Source: Micromonospora peucetia (GTDB lineage Bacteria; Actinomycetota; Actinomycetes; Mycobacteriales; Micromonosporaceae). From it: a stretch of 64,000 nucleotides of DNA. Positions 1-7,531 of this stretch are shown piece by piece. Where the stretch lies: the NCBI RefSeq assembly GCF_900091625.1, contig NZ_FMIC01000002.1, positions 4,712,001-4,776,000 of the forward strand, given 5' to 3'. Below the pieces are notes generated by a model, which saw only the letters and a program-made list of their open reading frames with translations, searched no databases and was not told where the DNA came from. Made by a program: the position numbers and the translations under genes. How positions within the stretch are numbered: the stretch's first letter is position 1; each line of letters starts with the position of its first letter.

Positions 1-1022
1 TCGAGGAACCGCCGGGCCAGCCCGAGTTGGTAGGCGAAGCCCGCGGTCGCCGCCGCGAAGAGGGCCGCCGCCAGCCACAGGCCCGGCCGGGCCACGAAGG
101 CCAGCATGGGTACGCCGAGCAGCAGCGCGAGCCACGGCGTCCACGCCTCCCGGTGGGCCGGGCCGACGAACCGCCCCACCAGCAGGTTCCCGAGGAGCAT
201 CCCGAACGCGGCGGCCATCAGCAGCACCCCCGCACCGCCCCCCGGCCCGAGCTCGGCGGCGTACGGCACGGCGACCCCCTCGGCGCCGACGAACAGCGAG
301 CCGGGCAGCCACTGCGCCAACAGCAGCCCGCGGATCCGCCGGTCGGCGAGCAACGCCCGGTTGATCTGCCAGGTCTCGCGGACCGCCCCGGAACCGTCCC
401 GCCCCGTGCGAGGCGGTCGCGGCGCGAGCCCGGCGCGGACGAGCAGGGCGGAGAGGGCGCAGGTCGCGGCGGTCGCCCAGAGCGCGCCGTACGGGCCGAT
501 CCAACCGAGCAGCACACCGCCGAGGGCGAACCCGAGGACCTGGGTGCCGCCCGCCGCCACGGTGAGCAGGGACCGGCCGAGCACGTAGGCGTCGCCGGGC
601 AGCACCTCCGGCAGCAGGGCAGCCCGGGCGGCGTTGCTGACCGGCGCGAACAGACCGACGGCCGCGGCCAGGACGAGCATTCCCGCCGGGGAGAGCACGC
701 CGAGGGCGAGGGTCACCACCGCGGCGAGCCGGAGCAGGTCGTAGCCGACGAGCACCGTGCGCGGGGGCCACCGGTCGGCGAGCGCGAGCATGAACAGCCC
801 GCCCAGCGCGTGCGGCAGGAAAGCGGTCACGTACGCCAGCGCGGCGAGCAGTCCCGAGCCGGTGCGCTCGTAGACGAGCACGGACAGGGCGATCATCTTC
901 ACCGTCTCGCCGACCATGAACACGCCGAAGCTGCCGAAGAGGACGCGGGCCTCGGCGACGGCGAAGACATCCCGGTAGGTGGCGGGCCGCGCGGCGCCGG
1001 CCGCGGTGGGGGTGACGTTCAC
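1..1022 (-). CDS. MFS transporter, C-terminus cut by window edge
   Basis: Membrane exporter of the major facilitator superfamily. Reading leftward from a GTG at 1022, the frame stays open to base 1 and encodes at least 340 residues with alternating hydrophobic helices, including FGSFGVFMVGETVKM and LAYVTAFLPHALGGLFMLAL. The loop LADRWPPRTVL matches the conserved MFS loop between helices 2 and 3. The profile resembles drug or secondary-metabolite efflux carriers. It is divergent from the ArsR-type gene at 1087 with a perfect inverted repeat between them, so that regulator probably controls it. The C-terminal helices lie outside the window. The exact GTG start is uncertain because the frame may extend further upstream; substrate unknown. 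Confidence 0.85.
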   Translation of the reverse strand, partial: MNVTPTAAGAARPATYRDVFAVAEARVLFGSFGVFMVGETVKMIALSVLVYERTGSGLLAALAYVTAFLPHALGGLFMLALADRWPPRTVLVGYDLLRLAAVVTLALGVLSPAGMLVLAAAVGLFAPVSNAARAALLPEVLPGDAYVLGRSLLTVAAGGTQVLGFALGGVLLGWIGPYGALWATAATCALSALLVRAGLAPRPPRTGRDGSGAVRETWQINRALLADRRIRGLLLAQWLPGSLFVGAEGVAVPYAAELGPGGGAGVLLMAAAFGMLLGNLLVGRFVGPAHREAWTPWLALLLGVPMLAFVARPGLWLAAALFAAATAGFAYQLGLARRFL

Positions 1023-1058
1023 CAGGCCAGCCTGCGGGCCGTACCGGCGGTGGCCTAT

Positions 1059-1080
1059 CCTTTCGCTGTCCGGCGAAAGG
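1059..1080. promoter_or_regulatory. Inverted-repeat operator candidate between divergent genes
   Basis: CCTTTCGC, a 6-base spacer, then GCGAAAGG: a perfect 8-bp inverted repeat in the 64-bp gap between the MFS exporter and the ArsR-type gene. The right arm also contains the GAAAGG that serves as ribosome binding site for the GTG at 1087. A regulator bound here could therefore block both genes. The operator role is inferred from symmetry and position only. Confidence 0.5.
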
Positions 1081-1086
1081 TGCGGT

Positions 1087-2079
1087 GTGCGGATCGAGGT
1101 CACCCCGGCCGATGTCGCGGCGAGCCGGTACGCGATATCTCCGCTGGGCGAGGCGATGTCCGCCCTGCGGCTCTGCGCCGGCCAGAACACCGCCGCCGCG
1201 CTGACGCCATGGGTGACCCGGGCGCGACCGGCCTACCAGCGGCTGCGACGGGAGTCGCCCGCGGTGGGTGCCCTACTGGCGTTGCTGCGCCATGGCGGCT
1301 ACAACGCGGACTTCACCCAGCCGCCACCGGACGTCGCCGGGCGGGAGTTCGCCGACGAACTGGCCGTGGTCCGGGCGACCCCACTCGCCCAGGCCCGCAG
1401 CGAACTGGCCCGCAACCTCGCCGGCCCGCGAAGCACCCCACCGGCGTACGCCCGCGCGATCTACCGCTCACCCGACGTGGTGGACCTGCTCGCGGACGCG
1501 ATCGAGGCGGCCTGGGTGACGCTGGTCGAGCCGGACTGGCCCCGCCTGCGGGCGATCCTGGAACGGGACCTGCTGCATCGGGCCGGCCGACTCGTCGCGT
1601 ACGGCTGGGGGGCGGCCGTCGCGGACCTGGACCCCCGGTTGCGATGGGCGCCCGGCGGGGCGGTCGGGGCGATCGAGGTCTCTCACGCCGACTCGCGCGT
1701 CTGCCGGCTCGACGGTCGGGGAATGCTCTTCGTCCCCACCGTCTTCGGCACCATGATCACCTATATCGACCCGCCCTGGCCGTTCGCCGTCGTCTACCGG
1801 GCCTCCGGGGTGGCGGAGCTGCTGGGTCCGCCCGATCCCACCCGGCCCGAGGACGCCCTGGACCGGCTGGTGGGGCGCGCTCGGGCGGCGGTGCTACGGG
1901 CATTGGCCGTGCCCGCCACCACCAGCCAGCTCGTCGCCCAGCTCGGGCTCAGCCTCGGTGGGGTCGGCGACCACCTGGCGGTGCTACGCGACGCGGGGCT
2001 CATCGCCAGGACCCGCACCGGACGGACGGTGCTCTACCGGCGCACCCCGCTCGGCGAGGCACTCACCGGTCTCGGCTGA
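1087..2079 (+). CDS. ArsR-type winged-helix transcriptional regulator (DUF5937-like)
   Basis: 330-residue protein with a long N-terminal region (about residues 1-245, actinobacterial DUF5937 style) and a C-terminal winged helix-turn-helix (about 255-325). The recognition region includes TSQLVAQLGLSLGGVGDHL and a wing ending TRTGRTVLYRRT. Such proteins are DNA-binding repressors, often of an adjacent transporter. The GTG at 1087 was chosen because GAAAGG ends 6 bases upstream and the family normally starts with MRIxVTPAD-like sequence; an upstream ATG at 979 would run into the divergent gene. No cysteine metal site is obvious, so the ligand is unknown. The likely target is the inverted repeat at 1059-1080. 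Confidence 0.82.
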   Translation: MRIEVTPADVAASRYAISPLGEAMSALRLCAGQNTAAALTPWVTRARPAYQRLRRESPAVGALLALLRHGGYNADFTQPPPDVAGREFADELAVVRATPLAQARSELARNLAGPRSTPPAYARAIYRSPDVVDLLADAIEAAWVTLVEPDWPRLRAILERDLLHRAGRLVAYGWGAAVADLDPRLRWAPGGAVGAIEVSHADSRVCRLDGRGMLFVPTVFGTMITYIDPPWPFAVVYRASGVAELLGPPDPTRPEDALDRLVGRARAAVLRALAVPATTSQLVAQLGLSLGGVGDHLAVLRDAGLIARTRTGRTVLYRRTPLGEALTGLG

Positions 2080-2123
2080 CCGGCCCGGTCTCGACGAGGA
2101 CACCGCCCGCTGTCTCGATCCGT

Positions 2124-2140
2124 GGCGACGGGCTGTCGCC
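2124..2140. terminator. Possible hairpin between convergent genes
   Basis: GGCGAC, GGGCT loop, GTCGCC: a short perfect stem in the gap between the convergent ArsR-type gene (stop 2079) and the YjbR gene (stop 2154). There is no T-tract, which is common in GC-rich actinomycetes. Termination is plausible but unproven. Confidence 0.3.
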
Positions 2141-2153
2141 GGGGCACGGGCTG

Positions 2154-2519
2154 TCACCCCGTGGCGGGTCCGGGGCGCGCATCCGGGGCGCGCATCCGCC
2201 AGGCGTCGGTGACGAGTTCGTGCAGGCGATCGACGTTCACCTGCGCCAGCCGCAGCATGACCAGCGGCAGCCCGTGGTACGCGGGGGTGGTGAAGAAAAC
2301 CTCGGGTTCGCCGAGGAGCAACGCCTGCTTCTCCGCTTCGTCGCCCACGTACAGCACCGCCACATCGGTCCGGATGAGCCGCGACGTACCGGGTCTGCGC
2401 TCGGGGTAGGACCAGATGAACCCCTTGTCGGCGACCCGGAAGTCGAAGCCCTCGCTGTCGATCTCGACCACCTGCGGCAGGGCCAGCGCCAGGCGACGGA
2501 CGTCGTCGGCGTCAGCCAT
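2154..2519 (-). CDS. YjbR/MmcQ-family protein
   Basis: 121 residues with the full-length compact pattern of the MmcQ/YjbR (CyaY-like fold) family: an N-terminal helix DVRRLALALPQV, a strand region DFRVADKGFIW, and a C-terminal segment PLVMLRLAQVNVDRLHELVTDAWR. Family members are small, probably nucleic-acid-binding or ligand-binding cytoplasmic proteins of undefined role. The ATG at 2519 gives the usual family length. It is convergent with the ArsR-type gene, and the sequence upstream of its start is the repeat-bearing gap 2520-2827, so it appears monocistronic. Confidence 0.8.
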   Translation of the reverse strand: MADADDVRRLALALPQVVEIDSEGFDFRVADKGFIWSYPERRPGTSRLIRTDVAVLYVGDEAEKQALLLGEPEVFFTTPAYHGLPLVMLRLAQVNVDRLHELVTDAWRMRAPDARPGPATG

Positions 2520-2652
2520 CGAGCCTGCTCCAGAACGTCTTCTCCCGCACCCGAGCAGACTAGTGCCTCGTCATGCAGCCTTGAACGGGTGATCCGTGCT
2601 GGGTGGGGCGGGTGGTGGTCGCCGAGCCGGTCCGTGGGCGAGATGGTCGTAT

Positions 2653-2751
2653 GACGCTGTCGAGCTGAGTCGTTTATGACATCAGGTGGTGTCCGGGCCG
2701 ATGTGGCACCAGACGGCGGTGAGTCGTCTGCGACATCAGCTCGACAGCGTC
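2653..2751. repeat. 99-bp MITE-like element with perfect 16-bp terminal inverted repeats
   Basis: GACGCTGTCGAGCTGA at 2653-2668 is repeated as its exact reverse complement at 2736-2751. Just inside each end is a related block (GTCG, a few bases, then a GAC-containing segment), a layout seen at transposon ends with several transposase-binding sites. There is no room for a transposase, so this looks like a non-autonomous element or a deletion remnant of an insertion sequence. No target-site duplication is evident. Confidence 0.5.
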
Positions 2752-2775
2752 CCGCGTGTGGGTCCTCCGCCGACG

Positions 2776-2821
2776 TACACCAGCGGGGGCCGCCGGTGTC
2801 CCGACGGCCCCCGCTGGTGTA
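2776..2821 (-). terminator. Strong hairpin terminator after the S1 protease
   Basis: TACACCAGCGGGGGCCG (2776-2792) pairs perfectly over 17 bp with CGGCCCCCGCTGGTGTA (2805-2821), with a 12-base loop. It begins 6 bases beyond the protease stop. This is a typical GC-rich actinomycete factor-independent terminator. Confidence 0.8.
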
Positions 2822-2827
2822 TTTCGG

Positions 2828-3880
2828 TCAGACGATCTCCACCCCGTAGACGCTCAGCGCCTCGGTGACCGGCTGGAAGTAGGTGGTCCCGCCGGAGGAG
2901 CAGTTTCCGCTGCCACCCGAGGTCAGGCCGAGGGCGGTGCTCCCGCTGAAGAGCGCGCCACCGCTGTCGCCCGGCTCGGCGCAGACCGTGGTGCGGATCA
3001 GGCCGGTGACGCTGCCCTCGGCGTAGTTGACCGTGGCACCGGTCGCCTCGACCGTGCCGCCGTGCAGGCCGGTGGTGCTGCCGGAGCGCTGCACCGACTG
3101 CCCGACGAAGGCGTCGGCCGCGCCGGTGATGTCCCGGGTGGTGCCGTCGTAGAGGTAGACGCTGCCGTCGGCGGCACCCGCGTTGCTGTGCTGGACGATC
3201 CCGTAGTCGTTACCGGGGAAGCTGCCGGTGCCGCCGGAGCCGAGCTGGCTGCTCTGCCCGGCGTCGGCGTACCAGTTGGGGGTGATGTCGGTGCAGTGCC
3301 CGGCGGTGAGGAAGTAGTACGTGTCGCCGCTGCGGACGTTGAAGCCGAGCGAGCAGCGACCGCCCCCCTCGGCGTAGATGGCCTCGCCGCCGGCGGCCCG
3401 GGTGGCGAGCGTCCCGGCCTCCCGCTCGATGCGGACGGCGCCGCCGAGCCGCTCGGCGACGGCCTCGACGCGCTGGAGCTTCGCGCCGGTCACCGTGCTG
3501 TCGACGGAGACGACGACCTGGTTGGTCGCCGGGTCGGTCCACCACGCGGTGCCGGCGACCCGCGCCGAGCTGTCGAGGGCGGCGGTGGCACGGGCGAGTT
3601 CGTTCGCACCACGGGTGACGAGCTTCGGGGTCGCGCCGGCCGCGCGGACCTTTCGGGCGGCGGCATCGTCGGTCACGGTGACGACCATGGCGCCGTCGGC
3701 CCCGGCGTACGTCCCGGCGGAGCGGTCGCCGAGGGCGGCGGCGAGCGCGGTGGCCTGGTCGGGGGAGGCAGGCGTCGCGGGTGCGGCCTGAGCGGGAGCG
3801 CCGGTCAGTGTGCCGACGACCAGTGCGCCGGCCACGGAGAGAGCGGCGGCATGGCGCAACGAGGACCCGGATAGTCGCAT
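2828..3880 (-). CDS. Secreted S1 (chymotrypsin/streptogrisin-like) serine protease
   Basis: 350-residue preproenzyme. Residues 1-32 are a secretion signal (basic start, hydrophobic core, APAQA cleavage-type end). Residues 33 to about 165 are a propeptide of the alpha-lytic/streptogrisin kind that would fold and inhibit the protease. The mature domain follows, with all three catalytic residues visible: His in TAGHC (about 193), Asp in NDYGIV (about 223) and Ser in GDSGG (about 306). Cysteines in RCSLGF/AGHC and near the active-site Ser could form disulfides. It acts outside the cell as an endopeptidase. A strong terminator follows the stop and a palindrome lies 56 bp upstream of the start, so it is a single-gene unit. 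Confidence 0.92.
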   Translation of the reverse strand: MRLSGSSLRHAAALSVAGALVVGTLTGAPAQAAPATPASPDQATALAAALGDRSAGTYAGADGAMVVTVTDDAAARKVRAAGATPKLVTRGANELARATAALDSSARVAGTAWWTDPATNQVVVSVDSTVTGAKLQRVEAVAERLGGAVRIEREAGTLATRAAGGEAIYAEGGGRCSLGFNVRSGDTYYFLTAGHCTDITPNWYADAGQSSQLGSGGTGSFPGNDYGIVQHSNAGAADGSVYLYDGTTRDITGAADAFVGQSVQRSGSTTGLHGGTVEATGATVNYAEGSVTGLIRTTVCAEPGDSGGALFSGSTALGLTSGGSGNCSSGGTTYFQPVTEALSVYGVEIV

Positions 3881-4310
3881 GTGGTACCTCCATGGAACTG
3901 AGCGCGGGCTGCCTTTCGGGCGGCCCCGGGCATTCGATCAGGTGATGTGGATCACCCGATCGGAGGAGTCGAAGTATTCATAGGTCTCATATTGATTGCA
4001 AGAGTGCCGGTTGGTCGGACTAGGCCGCTTCTCACAGCTTGGGTCCGGACAGCCCGACGAGTGGCGAGTCAGGCGATTAGTGGTAGTTCGCCGCTGATTC
4101 GCAGGTCAGCGCGCCCGGTTGGGCGGCCCCGTCGGGCGGGGTCGGTCAGCTGCCCGACCGGATGGCGGGACAGCGTGGACGGCGGAAAATTGGTGCGGCA
4201 GCCGCCTCGGCGCCTCGGTCGGTTTGGTGACCGGACGCTTGCCGTGCGTGACCGGATCGCAGAGGGTCGAGCCGTACTCACATCCGCCGCACGTGCGTCC
4301 GAGGAGCCCC
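3881..4310. other. 430-bp intergenic region
   Basis: Shared upstream region of the divergent S1 protease and the hypothetical gene at 4311. It contains the palindrome at 3936-3961. The rest shows no coding character. Sequence around 4120-4170 is rich in short GGGCGG/CCGACC-type inverted motifs but has no clear promoter consensus. Confidence 0.5.
3936..3961. promoter_or_regulatory. 26-bp near-perfect palindrome upstream of protease gene
   Basis: GATCAGGTGAT, GTGG, ATCACCCGATC: 10 of 11 positions are symmetrical. It starts 56 bp upstream of the S1 protease start codon, where a repressor or activator site would be expected. The binding protein is not identifiable. Confidence 0.45.
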
Positions 4311-4817
4311 ATGCAGCCGTTCGACCTGACCAGTGGCGACCAGATCCTCAACCAGAACGCGCTGGCGAACAACGCCAGCGGGATGAACCTCTCCGTCCGC
4401 ACAGATCTCGGTACCCGGGTGGAGGCGTGGCGGCCGGGGCCCGGCGTGACCGGTGACGAGAGGTTCTTCTGCCACGGCTACGCGCTGGGCACCTTCGGCG
4501 CGCACATGTACACCGTGTGGGGCCGCTTTCTGCCTCAGGTGCTGGCCGAGGAGTACGAGGCGCTCGGGCGGGTCGACATCGCGCGGAACGTCGCGGCTCG
4601 GGACGTCCTGGTCTGGTGGCTGGGGGCCACGGACGCCTACCACTCCGCCGTGGTGGAGCAGCCGGTGACGCTGCCCACCGGCGCCCTGGACCTGGCGCAG
4701 ACGAGGGTCAGCTCGAAGACCGGCACCGGCCCGCTCTGGGTCGGCCTCCTCGCCGACGACGTGAAGCAGCAGTACCGGTCCGCCGCGTACATCGAGGTGT
4801 ACCGCCGCTACCCGTGA
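4311..4817 (+). CDS. Hypothetical protein with possible Cys/His hydrolase core
   Basis: 168 residues, no signal peptide and no clear family match from memory. RFFCHGYALGTFG (about residues 49-61) followed about 55 residues later by ATDAYHSAVV resembles the Cys...His spacing of papain-like or NlpC/CHAP-type hydrolases and some uncharacterised DUFs with an N-C-x-A-x-A-x-G core. That is only a motif-level resemblance. ATG 4311 was chosen because GAGGAG lies 4 bases upstream and the N-terminus makes sense; an upstream ATG at 4119 would add a low-quality segment. It stands alone, divergent from the protease. Confidence 0.55.
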   Translation: MQPFDLTSGDQILNQNALANNASGMNLSVRTDLGTRVEAWRPGPGVTGDERFFCHGYALGTFGAHMYTVWGRFLPQVLAEEYEALGRVDIARNVAARDVLVWWLGATDAYHSAVVEQPVTLPTGALDLAQTRVSSKTGTGPLWVGLLADDVKQQYRSAAYIEVYRRYP

Positions 4818-4841
4818 GCCGCGGCGCGGGGCGGTCGAACC

Positions 4842-5018
4842 ATGGCCGCCCTGCGTAACGTCGACAAGGCCGGTGTCTGGACGTTCACCGGGGACACGAT
4901 GCGCGCGACGCTGACCATCGACCCAGGCGGCCAGACAATGGCCGCGAAGTGGGAGCGCTCGCCCGACGGCGCAACCTGGGCGGACTGGATGGACATGGAG
5001 TTCGTCCGGGAAGCGTGA
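4842..5018 (+). pseudogene. Truncated remnant of a DUF1579-like protein
   Basis: A 58-residue open frame (WTFTGDTMRATLTI ... AKWERSPDGATWADWMDM ... EFVREA). It looks like the C-terminal end of a lipocalin/DUF1579-like protein, where the fold normally continues for another 80-100 residues upstream. No ribosome binding site precedes the ATG and the N-terminal portion is not present in any frame. It is most likely a degraded leftover, though a genuine small protein cannot be excluded. Confidence 0.45.
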
Positions 5019-5142
5019 GCGCTGGCGCCGTTCGGAGCCAGCGCCCGGCGGCCCAGCCCAGGCATTGCCGCGCAAGCAGAGTGCGCCGAAGAAGTTCCAC
5101 CGGGTGTGAATTCAGGCGGCCAAGGCCCTCGCGCGTGGCCCG

Positions 5143-6393
5143 TTACCGCAAAGCGGTCAGGGACGGCTCCCTAGGCCCGCCGGCCGGCGTCCGCGGGCCG
5201 GTGCGCGGGAGCGACAGCGGGGTGGCCAGGAGCAGCACGCCGGCGATGCCGATCGCGACCCGCACGTCGGTGGCCGCGGCCAGGACGCCCCACAGCGCGG
5301 TCAGCACCGCGATCGCCCCGACGCCCGTGACGTTCCAGGCGACCAGCACCCGGCCGACGCGGTCAGCCGGCACCCGTTCGAGTCGCTCGGTGGCGAACAG
5401 CGGGTTGAACACGCCCATGCAGGTGATCAGCGCCAGCTCGACGGCAATCACCAGGACCACGCCGGCGGTGCCGGGCAGCACGAAGAACAGGCCGACCGGC
5501 CACAGCGCGCGCAGCACGCCCGAGGCCAGCAGGACCCGGCGGCGCCCGTGCCGGGCTGCCAGCCGTGGGGCGAGCTGGGCGCCGACGAACCCGCCGACGC
5601 ACGGCAGGCCGAATGCCAGGCCGTACTGCCAGGGTGCCCAGCCCAGGTCGCCCAGGAGCAGCACGGCCAGCAGTGGCTCGGCCGCCATGATCAGGGCATT
5701 GACGGTCACGGTGTTCACGAACAGCGGGCGCAGCTCACGGTCGGCGAGGATGAACCGCCACCCCTCCAGCAGGTCCGCGCCGCGCAGCCGGGGTCCGGTC
5801 TCCCGTGCCGGGCGCGGCTCGCGCTCCCGGATCATGCCGACCCCGAGCGCGGACAGCAGGAACCCGACCGCGTTGGCGATCACGGTGACGACGGGCCCCA
5901 GCAGACTGACGGCAGCCCCGCCCAGGGTCGGCCCCACCGCGGTGGCCGTCCAGGTGGTCGACTCGAACCGCCCGTTGGCGACCAGCAGCTGATCGGGGCG
6001 CACGATCGACTTGAGATAGGCGCCGCTCGCGGAGGTGAAGGCGATGTTTGCCGCGGCCCCGAGCACGGAGACGGCCAGCAGTTGGGTGTAGGTCAGCAGC
6101 CCGAACCCGAAGGTGACGGGGATGCTCAGCAGGGCCGCGAACCGGATGACGTCCGTGGCGATCATGACCGGCTTCTTGCGCTGCCGCTCGACCCACGGGC
6201 CAAGGGGAAGCGCCAGCATCGCACCCACCGCCAGTCCCGCCGCGGCCAGGGCGGAGACCGCGGCCGGACCGGCGTCGAGCACCTGGATCGCGATCAGCGG
6301 AAACGCCCCGAACCCCAACCAGGTGCCCACGGTGCTGGCCGCGAACGCCGACCACAACCACCCGAACGAGCGCCCCAAACGTTGCGCCACCAT
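5143..6393 (-). CDS. MFS transporter (macrolide-efflux/enterobactin-exporter type)
   Basis: 416-residue, 12-helix-type permease. It begins MVAQRLGRSFGWLWSAFAAS, has the conserved loop PLGPWVERQRKKPVMIATD, and shows long hydrophobic segments to the end. Its overall pattern fits the MFS_3 group that exports macrolides and other small molecules. ATG 6393 was chosen because GGAAGG lies 6-7 bases upstream; a longer reading from 6654 would overlap the divergent LysR gene. It is divergent from that LysR gene with about 125 bp between starts, the classic regulator/target arrangement. Substrate unknown. Confidence 0.87.
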   Translation of the reverse strand: MVAQRLGRSFGWLWSAFAASTVGTWLGFGAFPLIAIQVLDAGPAAVSALAAAGLAVGAMLALPLGPWVERQRKKPVMIATDVIRFAALLSIPVTFGFGLLTYTQLLAVSVLGAAANIAFTSASGAYLKSIVRPDQLLVANGRFESTTWTATAVGPTLGGAAVSLLGPVVTVIANAVGFLLSALGVGMIREREPRPARETGPRLRGADLLEGWRFILADRELRPLFVNTVTVNALIMAAEPLLAVLLLGDLGWAPWQYGLAFGLPCVGGFVGAQLAPRLAARHGRRRVLLASGVLRALWPVGLFFVLPGTAGVVLVIAVELALITCMGVFNPLFATERLERVPADRVGRVLVAWNVTGVGAIAVLTALWGVLAAATDVRVAIGIAGVLLLATPLSLPRTGPRTPAGGPREPSLTALR

Positions 6394-6517
6394 ATCGATC
6401 CTTCCGTCACAACCGATCGTTGACGGCGAGGATTCGATCAAGGTGATGGGCCTGGAATCCAACAACGAACATGCCGGCGAGCCACAACCGATGTTTGTGC
6501 ATCCGTACGATCCGGGC

Positions 6518-7459
6518 GTGGACCTCGACACCGTGCGCACCTTCGTCGCCGTCGCCGACGCGGGCCAGTTCCAGGAAGCCGCCATCGACCTGAGGATCAC
6601 GCAGCAGGCCGTCTCCAAGCGGGTGGCCAACCTCGAACGCAGCCTCGGAGTCACCCTCTTCGCCCGTACCGCCCGCGGTGCCCGGCTGACCCTCGACGGG
6701 CAGGCGTTCCTGCCGCACTCCCGGGAACTGCTCCGGGCCGCCGAACGGGCCGCGGCCTCGGTCCGGCCGGGCGAACGCGCGCTGCGCGTGGACGTCCTGA
6801 ACCGGCGTATCGCCCCGGCGGTGGCACTGCAGAACTTCTACCGCGCCCACCCGGGGGTCGAACTCGACGTGGTCACGCTCTCGGACGCCGACGCCGGGAC
6901 GGCCATCGAGGCCGTCCGCACCGGAGAGATCGACGCGACCTTCCGGGCCGTGTCCGTACCCGCCCGCGAGCTACCCGACGGCATCCTCGTCGAACGGGCC
7001 CTGGACGACCCGCTGCAACTGCTCGCCGGCCCGTCCCACCCGCTCGCCGCCGCCCGGTCCTTGACCCCGGCCGACCTGACCGGGCACCGCGTCTGGATCC
7101 CCGGCATCAGGCGGGGCACCGAGTGGGCCGCCTACTACGACGAGCTCACCGGAGCCTTCGACCTGCGGATCGACGCGATCGGCCCGAACTTCGGCACCGA
7201 GGCGCTGCTCGACGCGATCGTCGACTCCGCCGACCTGGCAACTCTTGTGGGCGCCGGTGACCGGTACATCTGGCCGGCCACCCACGACCTGCGCCGCATC
7301 CCGATCCACGGCCCGACACCGGTCTATCCCCATGCGTTCGTACGCCGCGCGGACAACCCGCACCCCACCCTCACCGCGCTCCGCCGGCACCTGGCGGCAT
7401 CACGGCCTCGCACCGCGACCGAGGTCTGGGCCCCGAGTTGGGCCAGCCTCCGCGCCTGA
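6518..7459 (+). CDS. LysR-family transcriptional regulator
   Basis: 313 residues. The N-terminal winged HTH (about 1-60) reads DLDTVRTFVAVADAGQFQEA then ITQQAVSKRVANLERSLGV, the LysR hallmark. A periplasmic-binding-like effector domain fills about residues 85-300. The GTG at 6518 matches the usual LysR start (VDLDTVRTF); ATG 6491 is nine codons longer and equally possible because neither has a clear ribosome binding site. It probably controls the divergent MFS gene at 5143-6393, with a binding site in the gap. It converges on the biosynthetic SDR gene and is separated from it by a strong hairpin, so a role in the large cluster is not indicated. Confidence 0.88.
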   Translation: MDLDTVRTFVAVADAGQFQEAAIDLRITQQAVSKRVANLERSLGVTLFARTARGARLTLDGQAFLPHSRELLRAAERAAASVRPGERALRVDVLNRRIAPAVALQNFYRAHPGVELDVVTLSDADAGTAIEAVRTGEIDATFRAVSVPARELPDGILVERALDDPLQLLAGPSHPLAAARSLTPADLTGHRVWIPGIRRGTEWAAYYDELTGAFDLRIDAIGPNFGTEALLDAIVDSADLATLVGAGDRYIWPATHDLRRIPIHGPTPVYPHAFVRRADNPHPTLTALRRHLAASRPRTATEVWAPSWASLRA

Positions 7460-7476
7460 GGTGGTTCGTTCCGCCG

Positions 7477-7509
7477 CCGGCTGACCTGGTCAGGCACCAG
7501 GCCAGCCGG
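7477..7509. terminator. Bidirectional hairpin between convergent LysR and SDR genes
   Basis: CCGGCTGACCTGG (7477-7489) and CCAGGCCAGCCGG (7497-7509) pair over 12 of 13 positions around a 7-base loop. It sits in the 72-bp gap between two converging stops. It marks the likely left edge of the biosynthetic region. Confidence 0.7.
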
Positions 7510-7531
7510 CCGCTGTCGGACTGTGCGGTGG

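Larger units (their letters stand above)
2520..2827. other. Non-coding gap with MITE-like repeat and terminator
   Basis: A 308-bp stretch without a convincing gene. It holds the upstream region of the YjbR gene, the 99-bp inverted-repeat element at 2653-2751, and the terminator of the S1 protease at 2776-2821. Short open frames here lack coding character. Confidence 0.6.

Noticed and set aside
27..2654. 875-codon + strand open frame
   Set aside because: It runs across the minus-strand MFS gene, the ArsR-type gene in another frame and the YjbR gene. Its Arg/Gln/Gly-rich sequence has no family character.
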